DNA of 43,016 nt from Thermoplasmata archaeon (GTDB lineage: Archaea; Thermoplasmatota; Penumbrarchaeia; JAEHCK01): positions 1 to 43,016 of the forward strand of contig JAEHCK010000025.1 of the NCBI GenBank assembly GCA_020696345.1, given 5' to 3'. This document shows, piece after piece, positions 7,994 through 17,229 of this stretch. How positions within the stretch are numbered: position 1 is the first letter of the stretch; each line of letters begins with the position of its first letter. Both the position numbers and the translations under genes were made by a program. The notes under the pieces are model-generated. The model saw only the letters and a program-made list of their open reading frames with translations. It did not search any database and was not told the DNA's origin.

Positions 7994-10900
7994 ATGAAAA
8001 AACTACCTTCCTTATTTTGTGTAGTATGTATTGTTTTAACGGCTATTTGGGTATTACCCGTTTTGGGTGAATATGAAAACAACCAAGATGATGATTTTAA
8101 GCCCATAGGCTCAAGATCGATATTATTTGTTGGTCCCGGGCAAACTTATTCGAAGATCCAGGATGCGATCAATGCCTCTAAAGCCGGAGATACTATTCGG
8201 GTATATGCTGGGACTTATTTTGAGAATGTTATAATGAACAAAACGCTTAATTTAATAGGAAATAATTCTGCCAATACGATCATCAATGCTAGTTATACTG
8301 GCAATGGGATCACAATTAAATCAAATTGGACCAATGTGTCGGGATTTCGCATAGTTGCCGCTGACATCTTCCCTTGGGATAGTGGTGAGGGCATATCATT
8401 AGACAATGTTGGTTTTTGTACTATATCTAATATTAATTTTACAGATAACAGAATAGGTATTGGTCTTCAATCTTCGAATAACAATAATATTATTGGTTGC
8501 GAAGGAAGTTCAAATAAATTGGATTTTATCAACCTAACTTTTTCTAATGATAATTATATATCAGATTGTAAAGGGCTATGGAATCCTACAGGTATGGTTA
8601 TTATTCATTCTCATAGGAATGTATTTGTAAACAATAGTTTTAGATTTAATTCCATGGGAATTCGTGTTATTGAGTCAGGCAATAATAGCTTTTCAAACAA
8701 CATTTTATGGAAGAATTATTACGATGGAATATCTCTTGAAGGATTGGATTGTTCCTACAATTCGATCTATTTGAATAATTTCATTGGTAATAACAAAGGT
8801 GGTACCCAGGCAAGTGATGGTTGGTTATTTAACAAATGGAACACAACCAACAAAGGTAATTACTGGGATAATTGGACTTCACCTGATTCCAATAAAGATG
8901 GAATCGTGGATTTACCATACGATATTGGCGGACCCATAGGTGCCAAAGATTACTTCCCCTTGGTTAACCCGACAAAAATTGTCAGTGCCCCACCTAAAAT
9001 TACCACAACTAATATTTTTCCAGCGTATGTTGGTGTCCATTATTCAAATCAATATTCTGCCATAGATGCAGATACTCCAACAAGCGAACTAATTTGGAAT
9101 ATACAGACCAACGCTTCATGGTTGAACTTTGGCACGATAAAATTATTAAATGGCACACCCACAATTTCTGATATAGGTAAATATTGGGTAAATATTTCCG
9201 TGTCAGATGAAATTTACATGGATTCTACTAATTTTATGATTACGGTTCTAAAACAACAACCCAGCACAGGAAGAGTATTCATTGTTAGAACTGGCCAGAG
9301 TTATCCGAAGATCCAGGATGCTATTGATAATGCAATCGCGGGTGACACCATACGCGCGTACGCAGGATTTTATTATGAGAATATCGTGATTGATAAGACA
9401 TTGAATTTGATCGGGAATGGTTCACAAAACACTACCATAGCTGGTGGCAATCCCAATAATGTTGTAACTATAAATGCAAATGGGTGTAATATATCTGGTT
9501 TTAAATTCGACAATGGCTCTGATGTTGCTAGTAATGCAAATATTGGTATATTTGTCAATTCGAACAACAACTCATTTTCCGATCTAAATTGTAGTTACAA
9601 TAAATATTATGGGATCTATCTAAACTATTCAGACAATAATGTAATAAAAAATAGCATATTTTACTCCAACTCCGGTTCCGGCATCAACCTATCTTGGTCG
9701 AACTACAATCATATTGAAAATTGCACTTTTGCTAACAACGGTCAGGGTGTAAGTTTCTTAGGTTCAAATAACAATTTTATGGAATACAATACTTTCATCT
9801 CGAACCGAAACGGCATTCATATGTTCAATTCGAATAACAATAAATTTTCGTATAATATATTCAGATTTCAAAAATACAGTGCATTTTCGATCTATCTTGG
9901 CAGCTCATCCAACCTGGTGGTGTTCAATGATTTTATTGATAATCATCAGATAGGATATAGTACACAGGCGTTCTGCAAAATTAAAAATAATGATTGGAAC
10001 ACAACCAATAAAGGCAACTATTGGTCAGACTGGCGCACACCCGATGCCGATTCTGATGGCATTGTTGATAATCCGTATACTCTGGACGGTGCTGCTGCTG
10101 TAAAAGATTTTTTCCCGTTGACATGGCCATTACGTACAATCGAATATCCGCCGGTGATCACCAAAAATGATCTATTGATCGCCAATGTTAGCATGCTTTA
10201 CAAAATCAAATATCATGCTGACGATCCGGATACCGCAAACGTAGATCTGGTTTGGACCATGAAGACCAATGCCTCATGGTTGAACTTTTCGACAACACAG
10301 GTATTGTCCGGTACACCCGCTAAAGCAGATATTGGTTCATATTGGGTGAACATAACCGTATCTGACGGTTTTCATATCGATTTCACCAATTTTACAGTTG
10401 TCGTTATTGGTAATAATTTCACGTATCCCCCTGATATCACAACCTTGAATGTGCAGACAGCATACGTAGGAATACTATACATGGTTAATTACACTGCTAA
10501 CGACCCGGATACACCAAACAACCAGCTCATCTGGGGCATGACCACCAACGCGTCATGGTTGTCGTTTTCGAAAAATCAGGTGCTATCCGGCACACCCACT
10601 AGTTCAGATCTTGGCCCATACTGGGTGAAGATCATAGTATCTGATGGAAATAATACTGATTCGACCAATTTTACATTAAATGTACTTGCTAAGAAAGTCT
10701 ACCCACCCCAAATTACAACGCAAAATGTTCTAATTGCATATGTAGGAAAATTATATCTGGTAAACTATAGTGCTATTGATCAGGATACACCGCAAAATAA
10801 GTTAACCTGGACCATGAACACTAACGCTTCAACATCATGGTTGAATTTTTCAACAGCTCATAAGTTATCAGGCACACCATCGAGCTTGAATATTGGAACA

Positions 10901-11875
10901 TATTGGGTGAGTATTTCAGTATCTGATGGTTTAAATAAAGATCACACCAATTTCACTTTAACGGTCATAGGTCAAAAACCTAAACAAAATTTCACAAGGC
11001 CAAAAGTAGAAGTTACAAATATCATAAACAATAGTCACAACGTCTCAGTCAACACTTCGAAAATTGTCATCACATTTTCCAAACCAATGAACCGAACCAG
11101 TGTGGAGTCTTCGTTATTCATTTCTCCATCTGTAAACTATACTCTTTCCTGGAATAAAAATAATACTGAACTGCAGATCATATTTAACGAGAACTTATCT
11201 TACAATGAAACCTACTTTGTTTCGATCAGTACAAATGCAAAAGATAGTGAGGGAAATAATTTGAAAAACCCATTCAATTTATTATTCACAACCCAGATCC
11301 AAATCGAGTCAACAGATGACGATCCCGGTGACGGTGAGGGAGAATCGGATAATGATAGTTTGTTCTTCAATGATTCTAATTTTCTGGGGTTAATTGTCGG
11401 GATAATAATAATCATAATTTTTACTTTAATTGTCACTTATATGTTCTTCATCAAGAATCAAGATAAAAGGAAACATGATCGCTACAGCGAAATTGACGAC
11501 TATGACGGCCGGTATGAATACAATGGCGATGAAATTATTGAGATTAACGAATATGATGATGATCTTGGACATGAAGACCATGATGATGAGGATTATTATG
11601 ATCTTGAACATGAGGACGATGTAGAGTATGATTATGATCACGATTCTGAGTATGAATATGAAAATGGAGAGGAATATTTCGAAGTAGACGAGTATGATCC
11701 AGATCAGGTTATTGTTGATTTAAAAAAGGAAGCACTTGGTCCAGACAAGCCCAGCGATCATGCCCCATCCCATAGACAGATGGTTGGTGAATTCGAGAAA
11801 AAGTATAGTAAAGGTGATATATCCAAAGAGACATTGAATCTAATAAAGGATTCTTTAAGACAAAAGAGGATATGA
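7994..11875 (+). CDS. Large anchored surface protein A: two NosD-type beta-helices, putative-Ig domains, Big_5-like domain, acidic tail
   Basis: A signal peptide (residues 1-26) precedes a GPGQTYSKIQDAIN start and a right-handed beta-helix ending in a NosD-type GNYWDNW motif (about 290-325). A cadherin-like putative-Ig domain (about 332-420) follows, then a second beta-helix starting GQSYPKIQDAID (425-710). Three more putative-Ig domains (NASWLNFSxxxxLSGTP, YWVxIxVSDG) and a Big_5-type domain (FSKPMNRTSVE, about 995-1110) come next. One membrane helix (about 1132-1154) leads to a cytoplasmic tail with a very acidic Asp/Glu/Tyr tract and a short helical end (about 1238-1293; KKYSKGDISKETL) of SHOCT-like appearance. 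It forms a likely operon with the regulator 53 bp downstream and is a paralogue of the gene at 14001. Role: surface ligand binding or sensing (inference). Confidence 0.88.
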   Translation: MKKLPSLFCVVCIVLTAIWVLPVLGEYENNQDDDFKPIGSRSILFVGPGQTYSKIQDAINASKAGDTIRVYAGTYFENVIMNKTLNLIGNNSANTIINASYTGNGITIKSNWTNVSGFRIVAADIFPWDSGEGISLDNVGFCTISNINFTDNRIGIGLQSSNNNNIIGCEGSSNKLDFINLTFSNDNYISDCKGLWNPTGMVIIHSHRNVFVNNSFRFNSMGIRVIESGNNSFSNNILWKNYYDGISLEGLDCSYNSIYLNNFIGNNKGGTQASDGWLFNKWNTTNKGNYWDNWTSPDSNKDGIVDLPYDIGGPIGAKDYFPLVNPTKIVSAPPKITTTNIFPAYVGVHYSNQYSAIDADTPTSELIWNIQTNASWLNFGTIKLLNGTPTISDIGKYWVNISVSDEIYMDSTNFMITVLKQQPSTGRVFIVRTGQSYPKIQDAIDNAIAGDTIRAYAGFYYENIVIDKTLNLIGNGSQNTTIAGGNPNNVVTINANGCNISGFKFDNGSDVASNANIGIFVNSNNNSFSDLNCSYNKYYGIYLNYSDNNVIKNSIFYSNSGSGINLSWSNYNHIENCTFANNGQGVSFLGSNNNFMEYNTFISNRNGIHMFNSNNNKFSYNIFRFQKYSAFSIYLGSSSNLVVFNDFIDNHQIGYSTQAFCKIKNNDWNTTNKGNYWSDWRTPDADSDGIVDNPYTLDGAAAVKDFFPLTWPLRTIEYPPVITKNDLLIANVSMLYKIKYHADDPDTANVDLVWTMKTNASWLNFSTTQVLSGTPAKADIGSYWVNITVSDGFHIDFTNFTVVVIGNNFTYPPDITTLNVQTAYVGILYMVNYTANDPDTPNNQLIWGMTTNASWLSFSKNQVLSGTPTSSDLGPYWVKIIVSDGNNTDSTNFTLNVLAKKVYPPQITTQNVLIAYVGKLYLVNYSAIDQDTPQNKLTWTMNTNASTSWLNFSTAHKLSGTPSSLNIGTYWVSISVSDGLNKDHTNFTLTVIGQKPKQNFTRPKVEVTNIINNSHNVSVNTSKIVITFSKPMNRTSVESSLFISPSVNYTLSWNKNNTELQIIFNENLSYNETYFVSISTNAKDSEGNNLKNPFNLLFTTQIQIESTDDDPGDGEGESDNDSLFFNDSNFLGLIVGIIIIIIFTLIVTYMFFIKNQDKRKHDRYSEIDDYDGRYEYNGDEIIEINEYDDDLGHEDHDDEDYYDLEHEDDVEYDYDHDSEYEYENGEEYFEVDEYDPDQVIVDLKKEALGPDKPSDHAPSHRQMVGEFEKKYSKGDISKETLNLIKDSLRQKRI

Positions 11876-11928
11876 CGAATAACTAAAATCCTAATCCAAC
11901 CCGCATATTCTCTTATCAGGGGAACTTA

Positions 11929-12510
11929 ATGTATGGTGACAGGGAAGAACTAAAACATCAAACACAAAAACTGATCTATAATTTCATATCCACCCACCCC
12001 GGGGTATCCTTTTCCCGCATCAGAAATTTCTTTGAGTTGAACGAATCTACTTTAAAATATCATTTACATTATTTAGAGAGAAACAATAGGATAAGTTCAG
12101 AAAAAGAGGGTAGGCGAAGATGCTACTACTCGAAACAACATATTAACGCAATAGATGAAAGAGACAATTTGTATGATCCGAAATATACTGACTTGAACAT
12201 AAACCAAAAACGAATTCTTAATATGATCAAAAATGAACCAGGTATAACTAAGACCGAATTACTGAGAAGATCACGGTTGAATAGAAAAACATTGAGCTAT
12301 AATGTAGATCGATTGATCGAACAGAATCGTATCTGGAAAGTGAAAACCAACAATGGCGTTGGTTATGAATATATCACAAAAACCAAACTGCAAAAAGAGA
12401 TCTATAACCGTCTATTGATGAAACTACTTTCCGATGAGATCGACGAGGAGACCTTTCGTAGGATCAAAAAGAAATTGGAAAGTATGGATATTGAAGAACT
12501 GATGAAATGA
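11929..12510 (+). CDS. Tandem winged-helix regulator A with SHOCT-like tail
   Basis: Two winged helix-turn-helix domains are visible: residues about 10-70 (FISTHPGVSFSRIRNFFELNESTLKYHLHYLE) and 95-150 (MIKNEPGITKTELLRRSRLNRKTLSYNVDRL). Both match the ArsR/MarR-like archaeal regulators with an STLKYHL recognition helix. The C-terminal 35 residues (LLSDEIDEETFRRIKKKLE) resemble the tail of the membrane protein encoded just upstream. There is no membrane segment, so the protein is cytoplasmic. The start ATG follows AGGGGAACTTA. The 53-bp gap and conserved pairing with the upstream gene type suggest an operon and shared function, such as control of the surface gene (inference). The paralogue is at 17230. 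Confidence 0.85.
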   Translation: MYGDREELKHQTQKLIYNFISTHPGVSFSRIRNFFELNESTLKYHLHYLERNNRISSEKEGRRRCYYSKQHINAIDERDNLYDPKYTDLNINQKRILNMIKNEPGITKTELLRRSRLNRKTLSYNVDRLIEQNRIWKVKTNNGVGYEYITKTKLQKEIYNRLLMKLLSDEIDEETFRRIKKKLESMDIEELMK

Positions 12511-12546
12511 ATTAAAAAGAATTATTGCTTAATATTCGATTGGGTC

Positions 12547-12665
12547 ATTGTAAATTGGAGATTGTAAATTTGAAATTTTAAAAGTTAAATGTGTTTTTGG
12601 GATTATATTGGAACTTGGATTTTCATTTTGACTTTTACAATTTTCCTTTTCAAATTTCCAATATC
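12547..12665. repeat. Degenerate GGAAATTG/TAAATTTGAAATTT intergenic repeat
   Basis: Short phrases such as GGAGATTGTAAATTTG and GAAATTTTAAAAGT stand here. Related versions recur at about 13050-13095 and 13772-13805, and a looser TTTGG/ATTT-rich form at 17860-17945. They flank the parvulin gene and the decayed ATPase. No gene is visible between 12511 and 12687. Confidence 0.4.
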
Positions 12666-12687
12666 CCAAGCATATACATTTCAAAAT

Positions 12688-12969
12688 TCACCGCTTCCCA
12701 GTAACCTTGATTATGTGGTATCCAAACTGTGTCTTGACCGGTGCGGAAACCTGCCCGGGCTCCATGCCGAACGCCACAGTCTCGAATGCAGGCACCATTT
12801 GGCCCTTTCCGAAAAACCCAAGATCGCCGCCGCTTTTGCCCGACGGGCACTGTGAGTGCTGCTGTGCCAGCGCCTCGAAGCTCGTGCCTTGACGAATTTG
12901 GCTCAAAAGGTTGTTCGCTTCCTGCTCGGTTTTAACCAATATATGACTTGCTCGTATCTCGTTTGCCAT
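12688..12969 (-). CDS. Parvulin-type peptidyl-prolyl cis-trans isomerase, stand-alone domain
   Basis: The 93 residues form one complete PpiC/parvulin domain: RASHILVKTEQEANNLL at the N-terminus, CPSGKSGGDLGFFGKGQMV in the middle and FGYHIIKVTG at the end. The enzyme catalyses cis-trans isomerisation of Xaa-Pro bonds. There is no signal peptide, so it should act in the cytoplasm, unlike SurA or PrsA. The size matches the small single-domain parvulins of bacteria and some archaea. The DNA is clearly GC-richer than its neighbours and the gene is isolated between repeat-like sequence, which suggests acquisition from bacteria (inference). Stop TGA at 12688-12690. Confidence 0.92.
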   Translation of the reverse strand: MANEIRASHILVKTEQEANNLLSQIRQGTSFEALAQQHSQCPSGKSGGDLGFFGKGQMVPAFETVAFGMEPGQVSAPVKTQFGYHIIKVTGKR

Positions 12970-13063
12970 GTTATCACCGGAACTGAATGGTTATTTAACA
13001 TAAAATAGCTTTTGATGATGGAGATTGCGATTCAAACTCGCTGAGGATATTGGAAATTGAAAA

Positions 13064-13621
13064 TTGCAAATTGGAAAATTTAAAAGTACTTTTGCCATTG
13101 GGATTTGGAATTTTCTTGGGGCACTTTCATTTGCACAGAGAGAAGGATGTCGATACTATGCTGTATTCTCAGGACTTCCTGGTGTTGCTATTAACCTAAA
13201 AAAGGCTAAGACTTATACAGAACGAATGTTTACTTTTAGAAATGTATCTAATTTATCAAAGAATGATTCTATCATGGCACTTGAAAGACCTCTTAAAAAA
13301 ACAGATTTTTCATTTGATTTCGAAAAAATTCATCCATTATTGCTCAACGAGTTGGACATTAGTTTTTTTGAAGATAGATTTGAAAGGGCATCAGATAATG
13401 AACAAGAAGTATTATTTTCAATGGCCAAAATTGATAGCGAAATTATAAAAACATCAGCAATTTTAGCTAATATGAATATTGATGCTAGTTTGTTAATGGA
13501 GTTCTTAAAAAGGTTGAATAATAAAGGCTTAATTTTTCGTCCCAAAAAAGGGCGATATTCATTTACTATACCACTTATAAAAGATTTTTTAATAAGAAAA
13601 CAAAACATAAATAAACATTAA
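13064..13621 (+). pseudogene. Decayed archaeal AAA-type ATPase, C-terminal remains
   Basis: From about 13154 the frame matches the second half of the AAA_16/COG1672-type ATPases common in archaea: VFSGLPGVAINLKKAKTYTERMF, NLSKNDSIMALERPL (sensor/lid region), FEDRFERASDNEQEVLFSMA and the winged-helix end KGLIFRPKKGRYSFTIPLI. The P-loop half is missing, the first 30 codons read through intergenic-type repeat sequence, and about 80 residues usual between ALERPL and the FEDRF segment are absent. It therefore lacks ATP binding and is read as a pseudogene. The frame is intact to its TAA, so a short product is possible. Intact relatives are ATPases often found in mobile or regulatory contexts. The match is from memory of family motifs. 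Confidence 0.7.
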
Positions 13622-13625
13622 ATGT

Positions 13626-13721
13626 TTAGTTAAATAGATCTTCCAAATCATTTTTATTGCCGATTGGTGATCGTAAGGTTCCAGGTAAATGACCTGCATC
13701 TTCGATAGCCCTTCGTGTTTA
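13626..13721 (-). pseudogene. Possible short gene fragment (C-terminus)
   Basis: The minus strand reads RRAIEDAGHLPG, then TLRSPIGNKNDLEDLFN and TAA (13626-13628), a sequence that looks protein-like in composition, but a TAA stop closes the frame just upstream. It could be the end of a lost gene. I cannot name a family. The rest of the 13622-13917 gap holds another GGAAATTGTAAATTTG repeat (about 13775) and nothing else visible. Confidence 0.25.
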
Positions 13722-13917
13722 AACAACGATGGTGCTGTCATTCTTCTGGATATTCAATTAAGGTTTGAACTATTGGAAATTGTAAATTTGAAATTTAAAA
13801 AGGTAAAATTCTGATTTATATGAAGAAATTTTTAATAAGAAGTTAAAAGTCTTAATATACAGCCTCAAACCTTTAATATAATGTTTTTGCCAGTTAGTCC
13901 AATCTACCCCTTTAGAA

Positions 13918-13997
13918 TTTATATATAAGCCGGTGTAAATATTGTTTTATTAGAAAGAATGATTGATCGACTAATTGTAAAATTTGTTAGTGGTGAT
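13918..13997 (+). promoter_or_regulatory. Promoter and ribosome binding site of the second surface-protein/regulator module
   Basis: TTTATATATAA (13918-13928) is a good archaeal TATA box, followed by GCCGGT. GTTAGTGGTGATAA at 13986-13999, with GGTGAT at 13992-13997, is nearly identical to the leader of the first module. Aligning the two places the TTG at 14001 exactly where the first gene has its ATG. Confidence 0.55.
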
Positions 13998-14000
13998 AAA

Positions 14001-17000
14001 TTGAGCAGAGTAACCTCCTTATTGATTGTTGTGTTTGTAATATTACACGGCCTTTGGGTTGTGCCAGTGGTGGGTGAATTTGAGTTTGAAGCCGAGAATG
14101 AATCTGAAGATAATTCGGGAATACGAGAAAATCGTGGGAATACACTTCACGTGGGACCAGGGCAGACCTACACAAAGATACAAGATGCAATTGATAATGC
14201 TATGTACGGAGGCCATATCTATGTGGAAAATGGTACATATCATGAAGACATTTTTATTTATAAAAAAGTGTCATTATATGCGAATGGGTCTCATGTATTC
14301 ATCAACGGAACTTTAAATGGCGATGTGGTAAAGATCACTGCGAATGGTGTGAAATTAAGTGGATTCACAATTAGTGATAGTGGTCCGGGAAGTTCAGACG
14401 CAGGTATAGAACTCTTTAATGTCCAAAATTGTAATATCATAAACAACAGCATCTGGAATAATTCAATTGGTATCTACCTAAACTCTTCTTCTAATAATAT
14501 GATTTCATCAAACAATATCAGTCAAAACAGCGGTAATGGCATATACTTATGCATCTCCAACTATAATACTATCAGAAATAATAATATTTCAATGAATAAT
14601 GATGACGGTATCTGCCTAAATATTTCATCGAATAATAATATCACTGGTAATTCCATTAATTCGAACAACAATCATGGCATTTATGTTTATTCATCAACAA
14701 TATTCAATGATGATAACGATTATTTTATTGATGTAGGTTATTTATGGAATGTCACGACAAGTGATTGGGAATATACCTTTCCCGGGGATGGTAAATATAC
14801 TTATCCCAATGGTACGGACGAAGCCAATTCATCAAAAATGTGGGGTGATGTTGTAATCCGCGATGATGGTCCTGCGAATTTCAAGGGTACCTGGGATACT
14901 GGAGATGCTATCACCTACGACCCGTTGGCCACGCCTTATTTCGGAAATAGCGACCAGATCATGAATTATTATTCGAACCCTGGCGCACCAAATCCAAAAT
15001 ATGGATCCAGGATCGATTTTAAAAGCGCACTTATCAATGAGGAGGTGCCACATTCCTATAACCAGTCTTTAACCGATTGGGCAGATGATGATGGCGACTG
15101 GAATCCATGGGCTGATGACCTGGGTATGGATGGACTAGCAAACACATATGACCCTGGCGAGGGAGATGGAAGACCCACGCCGGGCGAGCCAAACGTCGAT
15201 GAGGATCTAAATAATACCAAATTCAATAAACCTTCAAAGAACATAATATCAGGGAACAATGTATCGAAAAATAATAACGGCATTTATTTTGAAAATACAT
15301 CTTATAATACTTTAAAGATAAATATTGTTGATAATAATAATGTGGGTGTATCTTGCAAACATTCATTTAATAATTCACTTGCTCTTAATGATATTATAAA
15401 CAATACCAACCAAGCATATGATAATGGCAATAATTTTTGGAACACTTCTACAAAAGGGAATTACTGGTCTGATTGGGTTTCACCTGACAAAGATAATGAT
15501 GGAATTGTGGATTTACCATACAATATATCTGGTAATGCAGGGAATAAGGATTTTTATCCACTCGTAGATCCAATCGTAAAAACACCCCCTTCTAAACCAC
15601 ATACATATCCGCCAAATATAACCACTCAAAATATTTTTACTGCATATATAAATCAAAAATATTCTGTTAATTATTCAGCCACAGACACAGACACACCACA
15701 AAACAAATTGAACTGGACCATGAAAAACAATGCTTCATGGTTAAATTTTTCAACAACACAGGTATTGTCAGGAACAGCTACCACATCAGATATTGGCACA
15801 TATTGGGTGAATATAACAGTATCTGACGGTGTGTATTTCGATATCACCAATTTTACAGTTGTTGTTATCAATAGAATTAATATTACATATCCACCCCAGA
15901 TCACCACCTCAAATGTGCAAACCGCATATGTGGGACAACTGTATGCTGTCAATTATACTGCCCAAGACCAGGATACACCAGATAGCCAACTTACCTGGGG
16001 CATGACCACAAATACTTCATGGTTATCATTCTCGAAAAATCAGGTACTATCGGGCACGCCTAACAGTTCGGATATCGGCATTTATTGGGTGAGGATCACG
16101 GTATTGGATGGGAATAACACTGATTTCACAAATTTCACCTTGGAAGTAAAAGTACTTAATAACCGAACCTGGCCGCCGCAGATCACCACACAAAATATTT
16201 ATGTGGCATATATTGGACAACTATATTTGGTGAACTACAGTGCCAGTGATCGGGATACACCACAAAATAAACTAACCTGGTCCATGGAAACAAACGCGTC
16301 TTGGTTAAACTTTTCTGTATCCCATAAGTTGTATGGCACACCATCAAGTTTGGATCTTGGAACATATTGGGTCAACATCTCGGTATTTGATGGAAAATAT
16401 GGTGATTTCACTAATTTTATCCTAACAATTCTAACCACACAACCTTCAAAGAACATTACCAGACCAAATATTACGAAAACATCGCTGGGGATTAATAAAA
16501 GTGATCTTTCCCTAAATACATCAGAAATTATAATCACATTCTTCACCCCAATGAACACTACTAGTGTTGAAGCTTCATTAACCATTACCCCACATGTTAA
16601 CTATACATTAATATGGGAGAAAAATAACACGGTATTAAATATCATATTCAATGAAGAATTAGATTACAATACGACTTATATAATCTCGATTAATAGTAAA
16701 GCGATGGATCATGAAGGCAATAATCTGGAATCACCATTCGAATTAGTATTCACAACAGAACCTGAAATGAAAAAAAATGATGACATCTTAGAAGATGGTG
16801 ATTTTACCCAAGTCATTGCTTATATAGGCATCATCGTTATTATTTTAATAATAATTATTATAATATTATTTATGATCACTACCCGGAACCGAAGAAAAAT
16901 CAAAGAAAAAGCAATTAAAAAAGTTTGTCTTATCGAAGAACGTCTGGAACCAACAGATGGCAAGCTTGCAGAAGATTTCAATAATGATCATATCACCGTA

Positions 17001-17180
17001 ATCAGTTCTGAAGAATTCATAATAGATTTGAAAAATGATGCGCTAAAACTCAAAAAACCGGGTAATTTTGGCCCATCAAAAGAAAAAATGTTAGGTATGG
17101 TTCAAAAGAAATTTGTTAATGGTGAAATAACAGAAGATACTTATAATTCGGTAAAAGAAATCATATCCAAACGAAATTAA
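14001..17180 (+). CDS. Large anchored surface protein B: NosD-type beta-helix with inserted domain, putative-Ig domains, Big_5-like domain
   Basis: Paralogue of the gene at 7994. A signal peptide is followed by GPGQTYTKIQDAIDNA and a beta-helix interrupted at about 14700-15235 by some 170 residues of different character (WGDVVIRDDGP, DDDGDWNPWADD, PGEGDGRPTPGEPN). The helix then resumes and ends in a NosD-type GNYWSDW motif. Three putative-Ig domains (NASWLNFSTTQVLSGT and variants), a Big_5-like domain (FFTPMNTTSVEASL), a membrane helix (about residues 938-962) and a tail ending KKFVNGEITEDTYNSVKEI follow. The tail is shorter and less acidic than in A. The start is TTG 14001, by leader homology to module A; an upstream in-frame ATG at 13959 is the alternative, 31 bp after the TATA box. 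The regulator follows 49 bp downstream. Confidence 0.85.
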   Translation: MSRVTSLLIVVFVILHGLWVVPVVGEFEFEAENESEDNSGIRENRGNTLHVGPGQTYTKIQDAIDNAMYGGHIYVENGTYHEDIFIYKKVSLYANGSHVFINGTLNGDVVKITANGVKLSGFTISDSGPGSSDAGIELFNVQNCNIINNSIWNNSIGIYLNSSSNNMISSNNISQNSGNGIYLCISNYNTIRNNNISMNNDDGICLNISSNNNITGNSINSNNNHGIYVYSSTIFNDDNDYFIDVGYLWNVTTSDWEYTFPGDGKYTYPNGTDEANSSKMWGDVVIRDDGPANFKGTWDTGDAITYDPLATPYFGNSDQIMNYYSNPGAPNPKYGSRIDFKSALINEEVPHSYNQSLTDWADDDGDWNPWADDLGMDGLANTYDPGEGDGRPTPGEPNVDEDLNNTKFNKPSKNIISGNNVSKNNNGIYFENTSYNTLKINIVDNNNVGVSCKHSFNNSLALNDIINNTNQAYDNGNNFWNTSTKGNYWSDWVSPDKDNDGIVDLPYNISGNAGNKDFYPLVDPIVKTPPSKPHTYPPNITTQNIFTAYINQKYSVNYSATDTDTPQNKLNWTMKNNASWLNFSTTQVLSGTATTSDIGTYWVNITVSDGVYFDITNFTVVVINRINITYPPQITTSNVQTAYVGQLYAVNYTAQDQDTPDSQLTWGMTTNTSWLSFSKNQVLSGTPNSSDIGIYWVRITVLDGNNTDFTNFTLEVKVLNNRTWPPQITTQNIYVAYIGQLYLVNYSASDRDTPQNKLTWSMETNASWLNFSVSHKLYGTPSSLDLGTYWVNISVFDGKYGDFTNFILTILTTQPSKNITRPNITKTSLGINKSDLSLNTSEIIITFFTPMNTTSVEASLTITPHVNYTLIWEKNNTVLNIIFNEELDYNTTYIISINSKAMDHEGNNLESPFELVFTTEPEMKKNDDILEDGDFTQVIAYIGIIVIILIIIIIILFMITTRNRRKIKEKAIKKVCLIEERLEPTDGKLAEDFNNDHITVISSEEFIIDLKNDALKLKKPGNFGPSKEKMLGMVQKKFVNGEITEDTYNSVKEIISKRN

Positions 17181-17229
17181 TAATAAGGGCATTATCCAAT
17201 TTACAAGTATAATTAATAAAGTGAATCAT

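Noticed and set aside
12589..12950. Plus-strand and alternative minus-strand frames over the parvulin gene
   Set aside because: Shadows of the GC-rich parvulin coding sequence, which has clear family motifs in its own frame.
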